A stretch of DNA of 64,000 bases, taken from Porphyromonas sp. (GTDB lineage: Bacteria > Bacteroidota > Bacteroidia > Bacteroidales > Porphyromonadaceae). The stretch is taken from NCBI GenBank assembly GCA_022772085.1, contig JALFBN010000017.1, forward strand, positions 124,001 to 188,000, read 5' to 3'. Positions 46,901 through 56,342 of this stretch are shown here, piece by piece. Position numbers and translations under genes: made by a program. The stretch's first letter is position 1. Every line of letters starts with the position of its first letter. The notes under the pieces were generated by a model. The model was not told where the DNA came from. It was given only the letters and a program-made list of their open reading frames with translations, and did not search any database.

Positions 46901-47923
46901 TTAACGGATCAAGAAATTGAATGTATCTAAATTTTTGAGAGCGACTCCCGTGCCCTTAGCTACAGCGTGGAGGGGGTCCTCTGGGACAGTAAACTGGATA
47001 CCAAAGCGATCCGTAAGGCGTCTATCAAGCCCTCTCAAAAGAGCGCCACCCCCTGTCAGATTAATTCCGTTTTCCATCACGTCACCATACAATTCGGGAG
47101 GAGTTTCTTCCAACGTTTTGAGGATGGCAGCTTCGATCTTCACGATAGACTCATCCAAGCAACCTGCAATCTCCGCACTAGAGACAGGGATCTGACGAGG
47201 AAGCGTATCCATTTGATCCGCACCGCATACGACAAAGGGTTCAGGGGGATTCTCCAAATCTTTCACAGCAGCTCCAACGCGGATTTTAATCTGCTCAGCC
47301 GTACGTTCACCAATGCGTACATTATGTTTCTGTCTCATATACTTCATAATGTCATTGGTAAACTCATCACCGGCCGTACGGATGCTCTGCTTAGTTGCAA
47401 TACCACCATAGGAAATCACAGCTACTTCGGTGGTACCACCACCTATATCCACGATCATATTGCCCTGTGGTGCCAATACATCTATACCGATACCAATGGC
47501 AGCCGCCATAGGTTCAAACAGCATATAAACATCTCGCCCTCCGGCGTGCTCACTGGAGTCGTGTACGGCACGGATCTCCACCTGTGTACTGCCCGATGGA
47601 ATGCTAACCACCATGCGGAGGGAGGGAGAGAAAAGCCGATGCGATTTTTTATTGAGCATTTTGACCATGCCACGGATCATCTGTTCGGCTGCATTAAAGT
47701 CAGCAATAACACCATCACGCAGAGGGCGCACGGTACGGATATGAGCATGTCCTTTTTCGTACATCTCACGAGCTTCATGTCCAATGGCAAGCACCTCGTT
47801 GGTACGCAAGTCAAAGGCGACAACAGAGGGCTCATCCAACACAATCTTGCCATCTCTCATAATGATGGTATTGGCGGTACCGAGGTCCATTGCCAACTCT
47901 TGTCTAAAAGAGAATAGTCCCAT
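46901..47923 (-). CDS. mreB: Actin-like cell-shape protein MreB
   Basis: A 340-residue cytoskeletal ATPase that guides elongation. Actin-fold motifs: DLGTANTIIMRDGKIVLDEP, SIPSGSTQVEIRAV, MIVDIGGGTTEVAVISYGGI and NLTGGGALLRGLDRRL. A membrane-binding N-terminus is plausible (GLFSFRQELA). It starts 35 nt after purH and has no visible promoter of its own. Confidence 0.97.
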   Translation of the reverse strand: MGLFSFRQELAMDLGTANTIIMRDGKIVLDEPSVVAFDLRTNEVLAIGHEAREMYEKGHAHIRTVRPLRDGVIADFNAAEQMIRGMVKMLNKKSHRLFSPSLRMVVSIPSGSTQVEIRAVHDSSEHAGGRDVYMLFEPMAAAIGIGIDVLAPQGNMIVDIGGGTTEVAVISYGGIATKQSIRTAGDEFTNDIMKYMRQKHNVRIGERTAEQIKIRVGAAVKDLENPPEPFVVCGADQMDTLPRQIPVSSAEIAGCLDESIVKIEAAILKTLEETPPELYGDVMENGINLTGGGALLRGLDRRLTDRFGIQFTVPEDPLHAVAKGTGVALKNLDTFNFLIR

Positions 47924-47958
47924 TATTGTTTAGTTATACGTCTTAGTCAGTTCTTGTT

Positions 47959-49476
47959 TTAATGTTTGAAGTGGCGTACTCCCGTGAGTACCATAGCCAA
48001 TCCAAGTTCATCAGCCTTGGCAATACTATCACCATCACGTATAGAACCTCCGGGGTGTACTATGGCGGTTACTCCAGCCTGTGCAGCAAGGGTCACACAA
48101 TCGTCAAAGGGAAAGAAGGCATCACTAGCGAGCACCGCTCCATGGAGATCAAATCCAAAGCGACCTGCCTTTTCGATAGCCTGCTTAAGGGCAGCAACAC
48201 GAGAAGTTTGTCCAATGCCGACAGCAAGGAGGTGGCTATCTTTTACGAGTGCCACAGCATTACTCTTGCAGTGCTTTGCCACTTTTTGGGCAAATACGAA
48301 GTCATCCAATTCGTCTTCAGTGGGAGCTTTACGTGTCACCACCTCAAAATGGGTTTTATCTTCGCTTCTCGAATCAGTCTCCTGCATCAAAACACCACCT
48401 AAAGCTGACCGAAAAGAGAATCGGCTTGTGATCGGCTTCTTTTGAATAAGCAAAATCCGTTTGCTTTTTTGTGTTAGAAGAGATAGAGCATCAGTATCGT
48501 AGTCAGGGGCAACGAGGACCTCGAAAAAGAGACTCCCGATAGCTTTCGCTGTTGCCTTATCAATGGAGCGATTGGCTATAAGGATGCCACCGAAAGCAGA
48601 CTCGGGATCCGAAGAGAGTGCTGCCGTCCAAGCCTCTTCAATAGTGTCACGAGAGGCAATCCCACACGGATTGTTGTGTTTAAGTACAGCAAATGTAGGT
48701 GCTTTATATTCGGCAATAAGGTCACAAGCAGCCGCAATATCCTGCAAATTATTGTAGGAGATCTCCTTTCCCTGAATCTTATCGAAGTAGGCATCGAAAT
48801 CTCCAAAGAAGAATCCCTCTTGATGCGGATTTTCACCGTAACGAAGGGTTTCTACCCCATCAACGGCAATACGCAAAGCGGAATTCTCACCCTTATCAAA
48901 GTAGTTAAAAATGGCACTATCATATCCTGAAGAGACGGCAAAGGCAGCTCCGGCAAAGCGCTTGCGCTCCTCTAGAGAGGTGCATCCTCCTTGGTGAGTC
49001 AAAATCTCCAACAATTGGGGATATTGAGAAGAGGAAGAGATTATCAACACATCCTGGAAGTTTTTAGCGGCTCCTCGGATAAGAGAAATACCTCCGATAT
49101 CAATCTTTTCGATTATTTCGGCTTCACTAGCACCGGAGGCGACAGTTGCTTCAAAAGGATAGAGATCTACGATAACAAGATCAATCAGTCTCAAGTCATA
49201 CTCAGCGACCTCTCGTTGGTCTTGCTCCTCATCACGTCGAGCCAAAATTCCACCGAAGATCGCAGGGTGAAGCGTTTTAACACGACCTCCCAGCATGGAG
49301 GGATAATGAGTCAAGTCCTCTGCAGCGACAGCAGGGATGCCCAATGACTCTATAAAATCTTTTGTACCGCCCGTTGACACGATCTCTACATTCAACGCAT
49401 GTAGAGCACGTACAATCTGCGCCAAACCATCTTTATGAAAAACAGAGATCAGAGCTCGCTGAATTGTTCTTTCCAT
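47959..49476 (-). CDS. purH: Bifunctional AICAR transformylase/IMP cyclohydrolase
   Basis: A 505-residue enzyme for the last two steps of IMP synthesis. The N-terminal IMP cyclohydrolase (MGS-like) domain covers about 1-190 (ALISVFHKDGLAQIVRALHA; VSTGGTKDF; GGRVKTLHPAIFGGIL). The AICAR formyltransferase domain covers 195-505 (LRYGENPHQEGFF; TFAVLKHNNPCGIAS with the catalytic Lys-His; DAFFPFDDCVTLAAQAG; VHPGGSIRDGDSI). It heads the cell-shape operon, an arrangement common in Bacteroidota, with its promoter at 49521-49551. Confidence 0.97.
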   Translation of the reverse strand: MERTIQRALISVFHKDGLAQIVRALHALNVEIVSTGGTKDFIESLGIPAVAAEDLTHYPSMLGGRVKTLHPAIFGGILARRDEEQDQREVAEYDLRLIDLVIVDLYPFEATVASGASEAEIIEKIDIGGISLIRGAAKNFQDVLIISSSSQYPQLLEILTHQGGCTSLEERKRFAGAAFAVSSGYDSAIFNYFDKGENSALRIAVDGVETLRYGENPHQEGFFFGDFDAYFDKIQGKEISYNNLQDIAAACDLIAEYKAPTFAVLKHNNPCGIASRDTIEEAWTAALSSDPESAFGGILIANRSIDKATAKAIGSLFFEVLVAPDYDTDALSLLTQKSKRILLIQKKPITSRFSFRSALGGVLMQETDSRSEDKTHFEVVTRKAPTEDELDDFVFAQKVAKHCKSNAVALVKDSHLLAVGIGQTSRVAALKQAIEKAGRFGFDLHGAVLASDAFFPFDDCVTLAAQAGVTAIVHPGGSIRDGDSIAKADELGLAMVLTGVRHFKH

Positions 49477-49520
49477 TATACCAAAATAATGCCCTTAACT
49501 AGGTTGCAAACTTACAGGTA

Positions 49521-49551
49521 CAAAGATACAGAAATATGTTGGTCCTCCAAA
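49521..49551 (-). promoter_or_regulatory. Promoter of the purH-mre operon
   Basis: TATCTTTG on the minus strand (49521-49528) with TTTG (49548-49551) 19 nt upstream, about 45 nt before the purH start. Confidence 0.75.
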
Positions 49552-49968
49552 ACAAAAGCCGACACGATAAATCAAAGATTATCACACTAGTAAATATCCA
49601 CTAAAGAGAACACTCTAGTCGACTAAACCTCAGGAGGTTATCTATTTTATCAAAATAGACTCTACCTCATCTGCCTAGAGGGGTTTACTAAGGATACTAT
49701 ACACAAAGTATTTTACTGACATCTGCGGGATTGAGCGCCCACTCACAAGTATAGATCTAATCAGCATCAGAGATAAGGATGAAAGGGGATCTCAAAAAAA
49801 AATCTTGCCCCATATTCATTGAAATACAGGGCAAGACTTATTCTAGAGCAAAAAGGAGAGCTATTGCCGGGCAGGGTCATCCAATTGAGCCCACTAGCTC
49901 CTGTCCCTGCAACCAGGGAAAGAGGTCCTTACTACATCTATTCCAAGGAAACAAACACCTCTCGGATT
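49552..49968. other. Gap between purH and the FISUMP-like lipoprotein gene
   Basis: About 415 nt. Apart from the purH promoter at its left edge and the terminator at 49793-49836, nothing recognisable. A 67-codon plus-strand frame (49779-49982) overlaps the terminator and has no family features. Confidence 0.5.
49793..49836 (-). terminator. Rho-independent terminator
   Basis: On the minus strand TCTTGCCC (49829-49836) and GGGCAAGA (49803-49810) form a stem, extended imperfectly inwards, followed by TTTTTTTTT. It probably ends the transcript of the lipoprotein gene 49969-50916. Confidence 0.8.
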
Positions 49969-50916
49969 TTACTTTTGAGTAAAGACGGCTCGTACAACCC
50001 GACCACTATACCTTGAAGAACCAGTTATTTTTTCATAAAACGATTTATTAAAGTTTATGCCCATAGCATAAATTGATTTGTTCTCATTCTGTTCGAGACT
50101 AGCCGTCCAATAAAAGCCATCAGACTTGGAACCAACGGGGATTGGCTCGTCGTACATGCGACAACCGGAAATAGGCATAAAGATCGTGTTCTTATTCGGT
50201 CCCTCAATGGTATATCCGAGAACACCCTCTACCTCTCCCCAAGTCCATTTACAATTCTGAATCAATTCTTGAGCCTCTTTCTGAGTAGGCGTGCGCCAAC
50301 GTCCTCCCATCACGGCAGTTGCTGCGTCATCCTCGGGCTGCAACGTAACCAAACCATCAACAGCTCCATATTCACCATTGGTACAATATTTTGTGATTTT
50401 ACGCTTATTGCCATTTTCACAGTACTTATACGATGACCAATCATACGCATTCTTGGTAGATGTTTCACCCCAAGCAAAGTACTTTCCCGGCTCATGTGCT
50501 TTACTTGCACCCACGTTCATATGTGCCCACAAGGTCGCACTAGGCAACCCTAAATCCACGTAGGGATGATTATTCTCTGTACCGGAAACACCTTTGGGCA
50601 ATACCTTGACTGTGAACTTAGCCGATGCATTTCCCGCCTTAACAAGAATCTCTGCAGTTCCTTCCTCCAGTGCCTTGATGGATTGGTTTTCAATGGCAAC
50701 CACTTTGGGGGCATTAGACTCAAGAGTAAAATTTGTTCCCTCGGGATTGATTGTGATTTTTAGATCCACATTTCCCGTTCCCACACTCTTCACATCCCCA
50801 ACATGCATCTGCACATCCTCAGAAGGCAGTGTCAATATTACATCAACATTCTTACAACTCCAAAAGGAGACAGCGACCACTAAAATGGTACACCACTTTG
50901 CTACATTGTACTTCAT
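49969..50916 (-). CDS. Lipoprotein with Ig-like and FISUMP-like domains
   Basis: A 315-residue predicted lipoprotein (VVAVSFWSC, Cys21). Residues about 30-105 look like a bacterial Ig-like (BIG_2 type) domain (SNAPKVVAIENQSIKALEEG; TAEILVKAGNASAKFTVKV). Residues 115-315 are a FISUMP/DUF1566-like domain common in Bacteroidota: YVDLGLPSATLWAHMNVGAS, YFAWGETSTKNAYDW, GGRWRTPTQKEAQELI and a C-terminal SGRVVRAVF strand. Such proteins are surface-exposed and of unknown function. It is downstream of the 734-residue LRR protein gene in the same orientation but 309 nt away. Confidence 0.8.
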   Translation of the reverse strand: MKYNVAKWCTILVVAVSFWSCKNVDVILTLPSEDVQMHVGDVKSVGTGNVDLKITINPEGTNFTLESNAPKVVAIENQSIKALEEGTAEILVKAGNASAKFTVKVLPKGVSGTENNHPYVDLGLPSATLWAHMNVGASKAHEPGKYFAWGETSTKNAYDWSSYKYCENGNKRKITKYCTNGEYGAVDGLVTLQPEDDAATAVMGGRWRTPTQKEAQELIQNCKWTWGEVEGVLGYTIEGPNKNTIFMPISGCRMYDEPIPVGSKSDGFYWTASLEQNENKSIYAMGINFNKSFYEKITGSSRYSGRVVRAVFTQK

Positions 50917-51225
50917 AGTTTCTTTATATGATATGATTAATAAATTAGTTGCACGCTAAAACAAACTGTCATAATCCCACCTAGCGACGACTAGCCAGAA
51001 AGAATCATTACGACAAATAGTTACTATTATTGCTCATTTCCGGCACAATATACAAATAATTTTCATATCAACAAGTCAAATGGAAATCAACATAGAACAG
51101 AAAGTTGACGAACAAGCCCTTTCCAATCCCAGAAAAAAAGGGGATTTTACAGACCTTTATTCCACTAATTTAATACAAAAATATTCGGAGCTCTGATTCT
51201 GAAAAACATCAGCAGAATCAACTCT
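50917..51225. other. 309-nt gap between two surface-protein genes
   Basis: AT-rich. I found no exact TAnnTTTG element and no clear terminator on the minus strand. Several near-matches (ACAAATA strings around 51015 and 51052) might serve as a weak promoter for the lipoprotein gene. Confidence 0.4.
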
Positions 51226-53430
51226 TTACCAAACAACTTTGTAGGTCCTGCCTGCTACCTTTACGAGGTAGAGACCTCGAGGTAGCGAGATGCAATTGTA
51301 AGCTTGATCCGTAGTAGTTGTTGCCAAACACTCCCCTGAGAGGGAATAAATCTGCATCGATACATTTGGCGCAAAGCCTTCAGCCCAAATCATGCCCTCT
51401 TTGACAAAGACACGTCTGTACTCCGGATCAATCGTTTCAGTAGCATTGGCTTTACAAAAAGAGATCCGAACATTAATATCTTTTTTCACCAAGACTCCAA
51501 CCTCTAAGAGCTGATGCCCCTCTGCATCAACCCAACTCGTCTGTTCCTCTTCGTCTAGATACCACTTATCCACCTTAAATATGGGATCGGGAGTTGCCAC
51601 AAAATAGACCGTTACACCCTCTTTAACCAACGTACCCGGGCCAATCACTTTTTGATCCGTTGAACGACGAGCGGCAAGATACCCTCCAGGACCATAGGTA
51701 AAATTCACCTTATATTGTCCCACAGAAAGTGACTTGAAAACTGCTTGCACCTCCGTATCTCTGTATACTTCGTGAAGCAGGAGATCTCCATCAGCAGGCT
51801 CTCTGACCCCATTAACGAGCCAATAATCCAACTCATACCCGGCATCAGCCTTTGAACGGAAAGTTACACAAGAGGCGGCAGGGACACATCCTCCTTGTTG
51901 CACATCTCGGGCAGTTCCTTCACCATCGTAGTAGTACACCTTTTCGATCACTCCTCCCTCGGTTGAGTTGAACTTAACACGATACCCCTCCGTAGGGATC
52001 TGCTTATAATGCGCTACTATCTCTGTATCACCTTCGATCTTTAGGAAGAAAAAGTATTGATCAGCTTCGTGTGTGCGCACTCCATTAACCTCGTAATAAT
52101 CGACTTGATAGCCTTTTTCCAAATCAGAGAAAACGCCTAACTCGGCAGGAATATTCACTTTATCACCCGAGACGAGATCCTCCCCCGTCTTAGCCAATGA
52201 CACAGACAACTTACCTCCAACCGTACCGGAGAAGCGAACTGTTGCCATATTAATATCATCTCCCGAAGCTTTAACTCGTTGCACCTTGGCTACAACTTGA
52301 TTGGTTTGAGCCGCCATCGCATAGTGCGGATAGTAGGCATTCTTCGGCTCAATCCCAACAAGAATGGCATCCGCCAGCGTTCCATCATTCTTTTTAAACG
52401 CTTCATCAGACAACGTAAACACTCCGTCAGCGTATGTATATTGATTTGGATTAGCCAACTCAACAGGCATCTTGGTAACGTCGGTAGAGATCTTTACATT
52501 AGGGAAAGTCGTTGTATAACTCTGTCCCTTGGCATCTTGCACTTGCAGGAGAAAGGAGAGATTCACCTTACGCCCATCGACATGCTTTGGATCAAGCACC
52601 ACGACAGCAGATTGGTCATAATTCACATCACCCTCACTCAAGAGATCCGTAAAAAGGGGCAATTGGTCATAGGTTAACGAGTTACCAGAGAGGTTTACGT
52701 TCTTTAGTGTTTCAAGCCCTTTTATACCACGCAACTCACGCAATAAGGCGTTATTGTAGATGAGCATTTCTTCTACTCGAGATAAGCCTTCAAGATTGAT
52801 CCCCATGAGTTTATCTTGATTACTAATCCGAACGGATTTAAGATTTTTCTGTTCCGAAAGATCCAACACACCCTCGAGAGAGGATGCCATAGGGGCAAGT
52901 ATATTTTTGGTGATTTCAAGACTCTCCAACCGACTATTTTCGGGTAGAGTTATCGACTTGATAGAATTGAGTTTTAGTTGTTTTAACTGAGGACAAAGTC
53001 GAACATCCAATACATGAGGCGTTGTATTACCCTCCATTGTACAGACGTAAGAAAAGTCAAACACAGCCAACGAAGGTGATTCGATTCGTCCAAAACCCAA
53101 GACATTCAAAGGACCATCACTGAAATAGGGCTCTGCGAGGAGAGTCAAGTTAACCCCATCAATCGTAACCTTCGTACCTTTCGCTGTCTCAGAGGTATAG
53201 GTATGCTTGGCCACTCCTCCATAATTAGAACCGGGATCTTTCAGTGTCTCCGAAGTACCATCACCCCAATGAATCTGAGCAGAAGTTCCTCTCAAGACAT
53301 TGTACTTAAAGGTAACCTGCCGACTTCCCGTGGTCACCACAAGCTCGACAGGTGTTGTTATATCCGACTGAGCCCATAAGGAGAACAGTGTCAAAACAGA
53401 CATCATACAAGAGTAAAAAAGGTGTCTCAT
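51226..53430 (-). CDS. Secreted LRR/bacterial-repeat protein with T9SS-type C-terminal domain
   Basis: A 734-residue protein with a signal peptide (MMSVLTLFSLWAQ). Order of parts: an N-terminal WGDG-type module (AQIHWGDGTSETLKD, about 30-100); a leucine-rich region at about 120-270 (LRELRGIKGLETLKNVNLSG); a linker; about three InlB/Bacteroides-repeat-like units of about 80 residues at 395-655 (KGYQVDYYEVNGVRT; YELDYWLVNGVREPADG; IFKVDKWYLDEEEQT); and a C-terminal domain of about 70 residues ending in LPRGLYLVKVAGRTYKVVW, which fits a T9SS signal. It is probably exported and anchored on the surface as an adhesin-like protein. Its N-terminal module also occurs in the LRR protein at 57742-59400. 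Confidence 0.82.
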   Translation of the reverse strand: MRHLFYSCMMSVLTLFSLWAQSDITTPVELVVTTGSRQVTFKYNVLRGTSAQIHWGDGTSETLKDPGSNYGGVAKHTYTSETAKGTKVTIDGVNLTLLAEPYFSDGPLNVLGFGRIESPSLAVFDFSYVCTMEGNTTPHVLDVRLCPQLKQLKLNSIKSITLPENSRLESLEITKNILAPMASSLEGVLDLSEQKNLKSVRISNQDKLMGINLEGLSRVEEMLIYNNALLRELRGIKGLETLKNVNLSGNSLTYDQLPLFTDLLSEGDVNYDQSAVVVLDPKHVDGRKVNLSFLLQVQDAKGQSYTTTFPNVKISTDVTKMPVELANPNQYTYADGVFTLSDEAFKKNDGTLADAILVGIEPKNAYYPHYAMAAQTNQVVAKVQRVKASGDDINMATVRFSGTVGGKLSVSLAKTGEDLVSGDKVNIPAELGVFSDLEKGYQVDYYEVNGVRTHEADQYFFFLKIEGDTEIVAHYKQIPTEGYRVKFNSTEGGVIEKVYYYDGEGTARDVQQGGCVPAASCVTFRSKADAGYELDYWLVNGVREPADGDLLLHEVYRDTEVQAVFKSLSVGQYKVNFTYGPGGYLAARRSTDQKVIGPGTLVKEGVTVYFVATPDPIFKVDKWYLDEEEQTSWVDAEGHQLLEVGVLVKKDINVRISFCKANATETIDPEYRRVFVKEGMIWAEGFAPNVSMQIYSLSGECLATTTTDQAYNCISLPRGLYLVKVAGRTYKVVW

Positions 53431-53553
53431 AAGCTATTTATTTAGTTAAACATTGCATTCATACAAAGCCGAGACCTCTCCACTCACATTGGGGAGATTG
53501 ACAAGAAAGGAGATCTAGAAAGCCTTCACTCCTCGCCTCGAAAAAAATCATCA

Positions 53554-53584
53554 CAAAAATAAAAAAAGTTTCAGAATAAACCAA
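53554..53584 (-). promoter_or_regulatory. Promoter of the 734-residue LRR protein gene
   Basis: TATTTTTG on the minus strand (53554-53561) with TTG (53582-53584) 20 nt upstream, giving a leader of about 120 nt. Confidence 0.6.
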
Positions 53585-53772
53585 GATCAATCCGGATGTA
53601 ATATCGACCTAAGCAAAAAGAACAAGGACAATAACAAAACAAGCGACAGGACTTGTTCTGCTGTTTTCAAAACAAAACGATCAGAACGAAGCTATAATAA
53701 AAGAAGAGATTCTCCGAAGCTACCTTGAAAAAAGAAAAAAAAGAAGATATTTTTCCGTCAGAGATGTTTCTC

Positions 53773-53800
53773 AGGCAAGACTTTTTTTGTTTAGGCAAGA
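53773..53800. repeat. Direct repeats AGGCAAGA flanking the pta -33 element
   Basis: AGGCAAGA occurs at 53773-53780 and 53793-53800, exactly 20 nt apart, with the TTTG at 53786-53789 in between. Placement around the -33 element suggests an operator. Confidence 0.45.
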
Positions 53801-53813
53801 ATCACTAACTTTG
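53786..53813 (+). promoter_or_regulatory. Promoter of pta-ackA
   Basis: TAACTTTG (53806-53813) matches TAnnTTTG. TTTG (53786-53789) is 16 nt upstream, shorter than the usual 19-21. Confidence 0.6.
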
Positions 53814-53916
53814 TAGGGCAAAACGGGACGCATCTACCCTGTGGAACGAAATCCGCATTTTGAGCCCGAAACGCAAAGACTATTCTCGAAAAAGAAAACA
53901 AAATAGATCGTACACA

Positions 53917-54924
53917 ATGGATTTGATGAAAGAAATCGTAGCGCATGCCGTTGCCAATCCTCAACGCATCGTGCTACCCGAGGGTACAGAACCCCGTACT
54001 CTACAAGCTGCTGATCGCCTTTTGGCCGACGGTGTAGCACATCTCATTCTCCTAGGTAATCCCCAAGAGATTCAAGCTAAGGCTACCGAATTAGGACTTA
54101 CTCATATCAATAAAGCAGAACTTATAGACCCCGCTTGCCATGCCAAGAAGGATGCCTATCGTGATCTTCTCATGGAACTCCGCAAGTCTAAAGGCATGAC
54201 CCAAGAGGAGGCAGATAAGCTCGTTGTGAATCCGCTATACCTCGCCTGCCTTATGATCAAGGCGGGGGATGCAGACGGAGAGCTTGCCGGCGCTCAAAAT
54301 ACGACGGGCAATGTGCTTCGTCCTGCTCTCCAATTGATAAAAACAATGCCCGGTCTCAGCTGTGTCAGTGGAGCCTTCCTCCTATTCACACAAGCGAAGC
54401 AATATGGACGTGAAGGTCTTTTGGTTGTAGCCGACTGTGCCGTAACACCCAACCCCAACGCCAACGAACTTGGGCAGATTGCTGTAGCCTCAGCCTCTAC
54501 CGCTCGTGCCATCGGTGGTATGGAGCCTCGTGTGGCTATGCTGAGCTACTCCACCAAGGGGAGTGCCAAGGGCGAACTCGTAGATAAGGTAACCGAAGGT
54601 CTTCGTGTGGCTAAGGAGCTCGCGCCCGATCTTGCCATAGACGGAGAGTTACAAGCTGATGCTGCACTTGTGGAAGCAGTTGCTGCACTCAAGGCTCCCG
54701 ACAGCCCCGTAGCAGGTAAAGCCAACGTACTCGTATTCCCTTCTCTTGAAGTAGGCAATATCGCCTATAAACTCGTCGAACGTTTGGGTGGTGCCATGGC
54801 AGTAGGTCCCATCCTCCAAGGGATGGCCGCTCCCGTAAACGACCTCAGCCGTGGTTGTTCCGTGGACGATATCTACAAAATGGTTGCCATTACCGCAAAC
54901 CAAGCCATTGCTGCGAAAAAATAA
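53917..54924 (+). CDS. pta: Phosphate acetyltransferase
   Basis: A 335-residue enzyme interconverting acetyl-CoA and acetyl phosphate. It is the short form lacking the N-terminal regulatory domain of E. coli Pta. Motifs: ANPQRIVLPEGTEPRTLQAA, GELAGAQNTTGNVLRPALQL, VVADCAVTPNPNANELGQIA and LVFPSLEVGNIAYKLVERLG. I chose ATG 53917 (MDLMKEIVAHAV), since the longer frame adds 19 basic residues absent from the family. ackA follows after 24 nt; together they make ATP and acetate. Confidence 0.95.
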   Translation: MDLMKEIVAHAVANPQRIVLPEGTEPRTLQAADRLLADGVAHLILLGNPQEIQAKATELGLTHINKAELIDPACHAKKDAYRDLLMELRKSKGMTQEEADKLVVNPLYLACLMIKAGDADGELAGAQNTTGNVLRPALQLIKTMPGLSCVSGAFLLFTQAKQYGREGLLVVADCAVTPNPNANELGQIAVASASTARAIGGMEPRVAMLSYSTKGSAKGELVDKVTEGLRVAKELAPDLAIDGELQADAALVEAVAALKAPDSPVAGKANVLVFPSLEVGNIAYKLVERLGGAMAVGPILQGMAAPVNDLSRGCSVDDIYKMVAITANQAIAAKK

Positions 54925-54948
54925 AACTCTTAATACGTATATACAGAC

Positions 54949-56148
54949 ATGAATGTATTAGTGCTCAACTGCGGTAGTTCTTCCGTAAAATATAAGTTAT
55001 TCCAAATGCCCGAAGGCCGTGTACTCGCACAGGGAGGGGTAGAAAAATTGGGGTTAGCAGACTCTTTCCTCAAATTCAAATTACCCTCGGGCGAAAAGGT
55101 TGTCCTCGAAAAGGATATGCCCGAGCACACGATAGCCATTGACTTCATCCTCCAAACCATTACAGGTAGTGAGTACGGATGTATCAAGAGTTTAAGCGAA
55201 ATTGATGCCGTAGGACACCGTTTGGTACATGGTGGTGACAAGTTCAACAAAAGTGTACTCATCGACCAAGAAGTAGTAGCAAAGGTAACCGAATGTATTG
55301 CCCTTGCTCCACTACATAATCCCTCGACCCTCAAAGGGGTGGCAGCTGTTACGGAGCTCATGCCCAATGTCCCCCAAGTAGGGGTTTTCGATACGGCCTT
55401 CCATCAGACGATGCCCGACTATGCCTACATGTATGCCGTGCCCTACGAATACTACAAAAAGTACGGAGTACGTCGCTATGGCTTCCACGGAACAAGCCAT
55501 CGCTTCGTGAGCAAACGTGCTTGCGAATTCCTCGGATTGGATTATAATAAGACCCGTATCATCACAGCCCACATCGGCAACGGAGCCTCTATGGCTGCGA
55601 TTAAAAATGGCGAATGTATCGACACAACCATGGGACTTACCCCTACGGATGGTCTCATGATGGGTACTCGCTCCGGAGAAGTTGACCCGGGGGCTCTCGT
55701 ATTCATTGCCGAAAAAGAGGGGATGAACATCGCCCAACTCTCTGATATGGTCAATAAGAAGAGTGGGGTACTCGGGATCAGTGGCATCTCTTCGGATATG
55801 CGTGAAATCGAAGATGCTATCGCTCGTGATGACGAACGTGCCAAACTTGCTCTGAAAATGTACGACTACCGCATTAAGAAGTACGTAGGTGCCTATGCTG
55901 CTGCTCTTGGTGGTGTAGATGTACTTGTATTTACAGGTGGGGTTGGTGAAAATCAGACGACAACTCGCGAGATCGTTTGCGCCGGAATGGAATATATGGG
56001 TATAGAGATCGATAACGAACTTAACGCCAAGATCCGTGGAGAAGAGACCCTACTCTCTACCCCAAACAGTAAGGTAAAGGTAGTTGTCATACCCACAGAC
56101 GAAGAGCTTATGATTGCCCTCGATACCGTGGCTCTTACAACCAAATAA
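54949..56148 (+). CDS. ackA: Acetate kinase
   Basis: A 399-residue ASKHA-fold kinase converting acetyl phosphate and ADP to acetate and ATP. Motifs: MNVLVLNCGSSSVKYKLFQM, GHRLVHGGDKFNKSVLI, MPDYAYMYAVPYEYYKKYGV, RRYGFHGTSHRFVSKRA, AHIGNGASMAAIKNGECIDT and FTGGVGENQTTTRE. It lies in an operon with pta and is followed by a strong terminator. Confidence 0.97.
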   Translation: MNVLVLNCGSSSVKYKLFQMPEGRVLAQGGVEKLGLADSFLKFKLPSGEKVVLEKDMPEHTIAIDFILQTITGSEYGCIKSLSEIDAVGHRLVHGGDKFNKSVLIDQEVVAKVTECIALAPLHNPSTLKGVAAVTELMPNVPQVGVFDTAFHQTMPDYAYMYAVPYEYYKKYGVRRYGFHGTSHRFVSKRACEFLGLDYNKTRIITAHIGNGASMAAIKNGECIDTTMGLTPTDGLMMGTRSGEVDPGALVFIAEKEGMNIAQLSDMVNKKSGVLGISGISSDMREIEDAIARDDERAKLALKMYDYRIKKYVGAYAAALGGVDVLVFTGGVGENQTTTREIVCAGMEYMGIEIDNELNAKIRGEETLLSTPNSKVKVVVIPTDEELMIALDTVALTTK

Positions 56149-56174
56149 AAGAGGAATATTCCTCCCAAAATAAA

Positions 56175-56216
56175 GGGTTGCTACTCATTCCATCGGTGAG
56201 TAGTAGCCCTTTTTTA
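56175..56216 (+). terminator. Terminator of pta-ackA
   Basis: GGGTTGCTACTCA and TGAGTAGTAGCCC form a 13-bp stem with a small loop, followed by TTTTTT. It starts 26 nt after the ackA stop. Confidence 0.9.
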
Positions 56217-56294
56217 TAACTAACGAGTAAAAAAATCCATTCCCTCTCCCAAAGAATATTGAGAAGAGGGCGCAGATGGTTCCGATAATGTTGT

Positions 56295-56302
56295 TACATT
56301 TG
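56295..56302 (+). promoter_or_regulatory. -7 element for the three-gene LRR operon
   Basis: TACATTTG fits TAnnTTTG 40 nt before the start of the first gene. No good -33 element was seen. Confidence 0.5.
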
Positions 56303-56342
56303 CGTTGAATTTAAACATTTATCAACTAAACAATTACGCTTT

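Larger units (their letters stand above)
53431..53916. other. Divergent intergenic region between the LRR gene and pta
   Basis: About 485 nt, A-rich, holding the minus-strand promoter at 53554-53584, the plus-strand pta promoter at 53786-53813, and the AGGCAAGA direct repeats. The pta leader (about 53820-53916) shows no obvious riboswitch. Confidence 0.6.

Noticed and set aside
46967-47917. A 316-codon plus-strand frame opposite mreB
   Set aside because: Long antisense frame opposite a conserved gene, rich in His, Ser and Thr as expected for a shadow of a codon-biased gene. No promoter or family.
49779-49982. 67-codon plus-strand frame after purH
   Set aside because: It overlaps a strong minus-strand terminator and the end of the lipoprotein gene, and has no family features.
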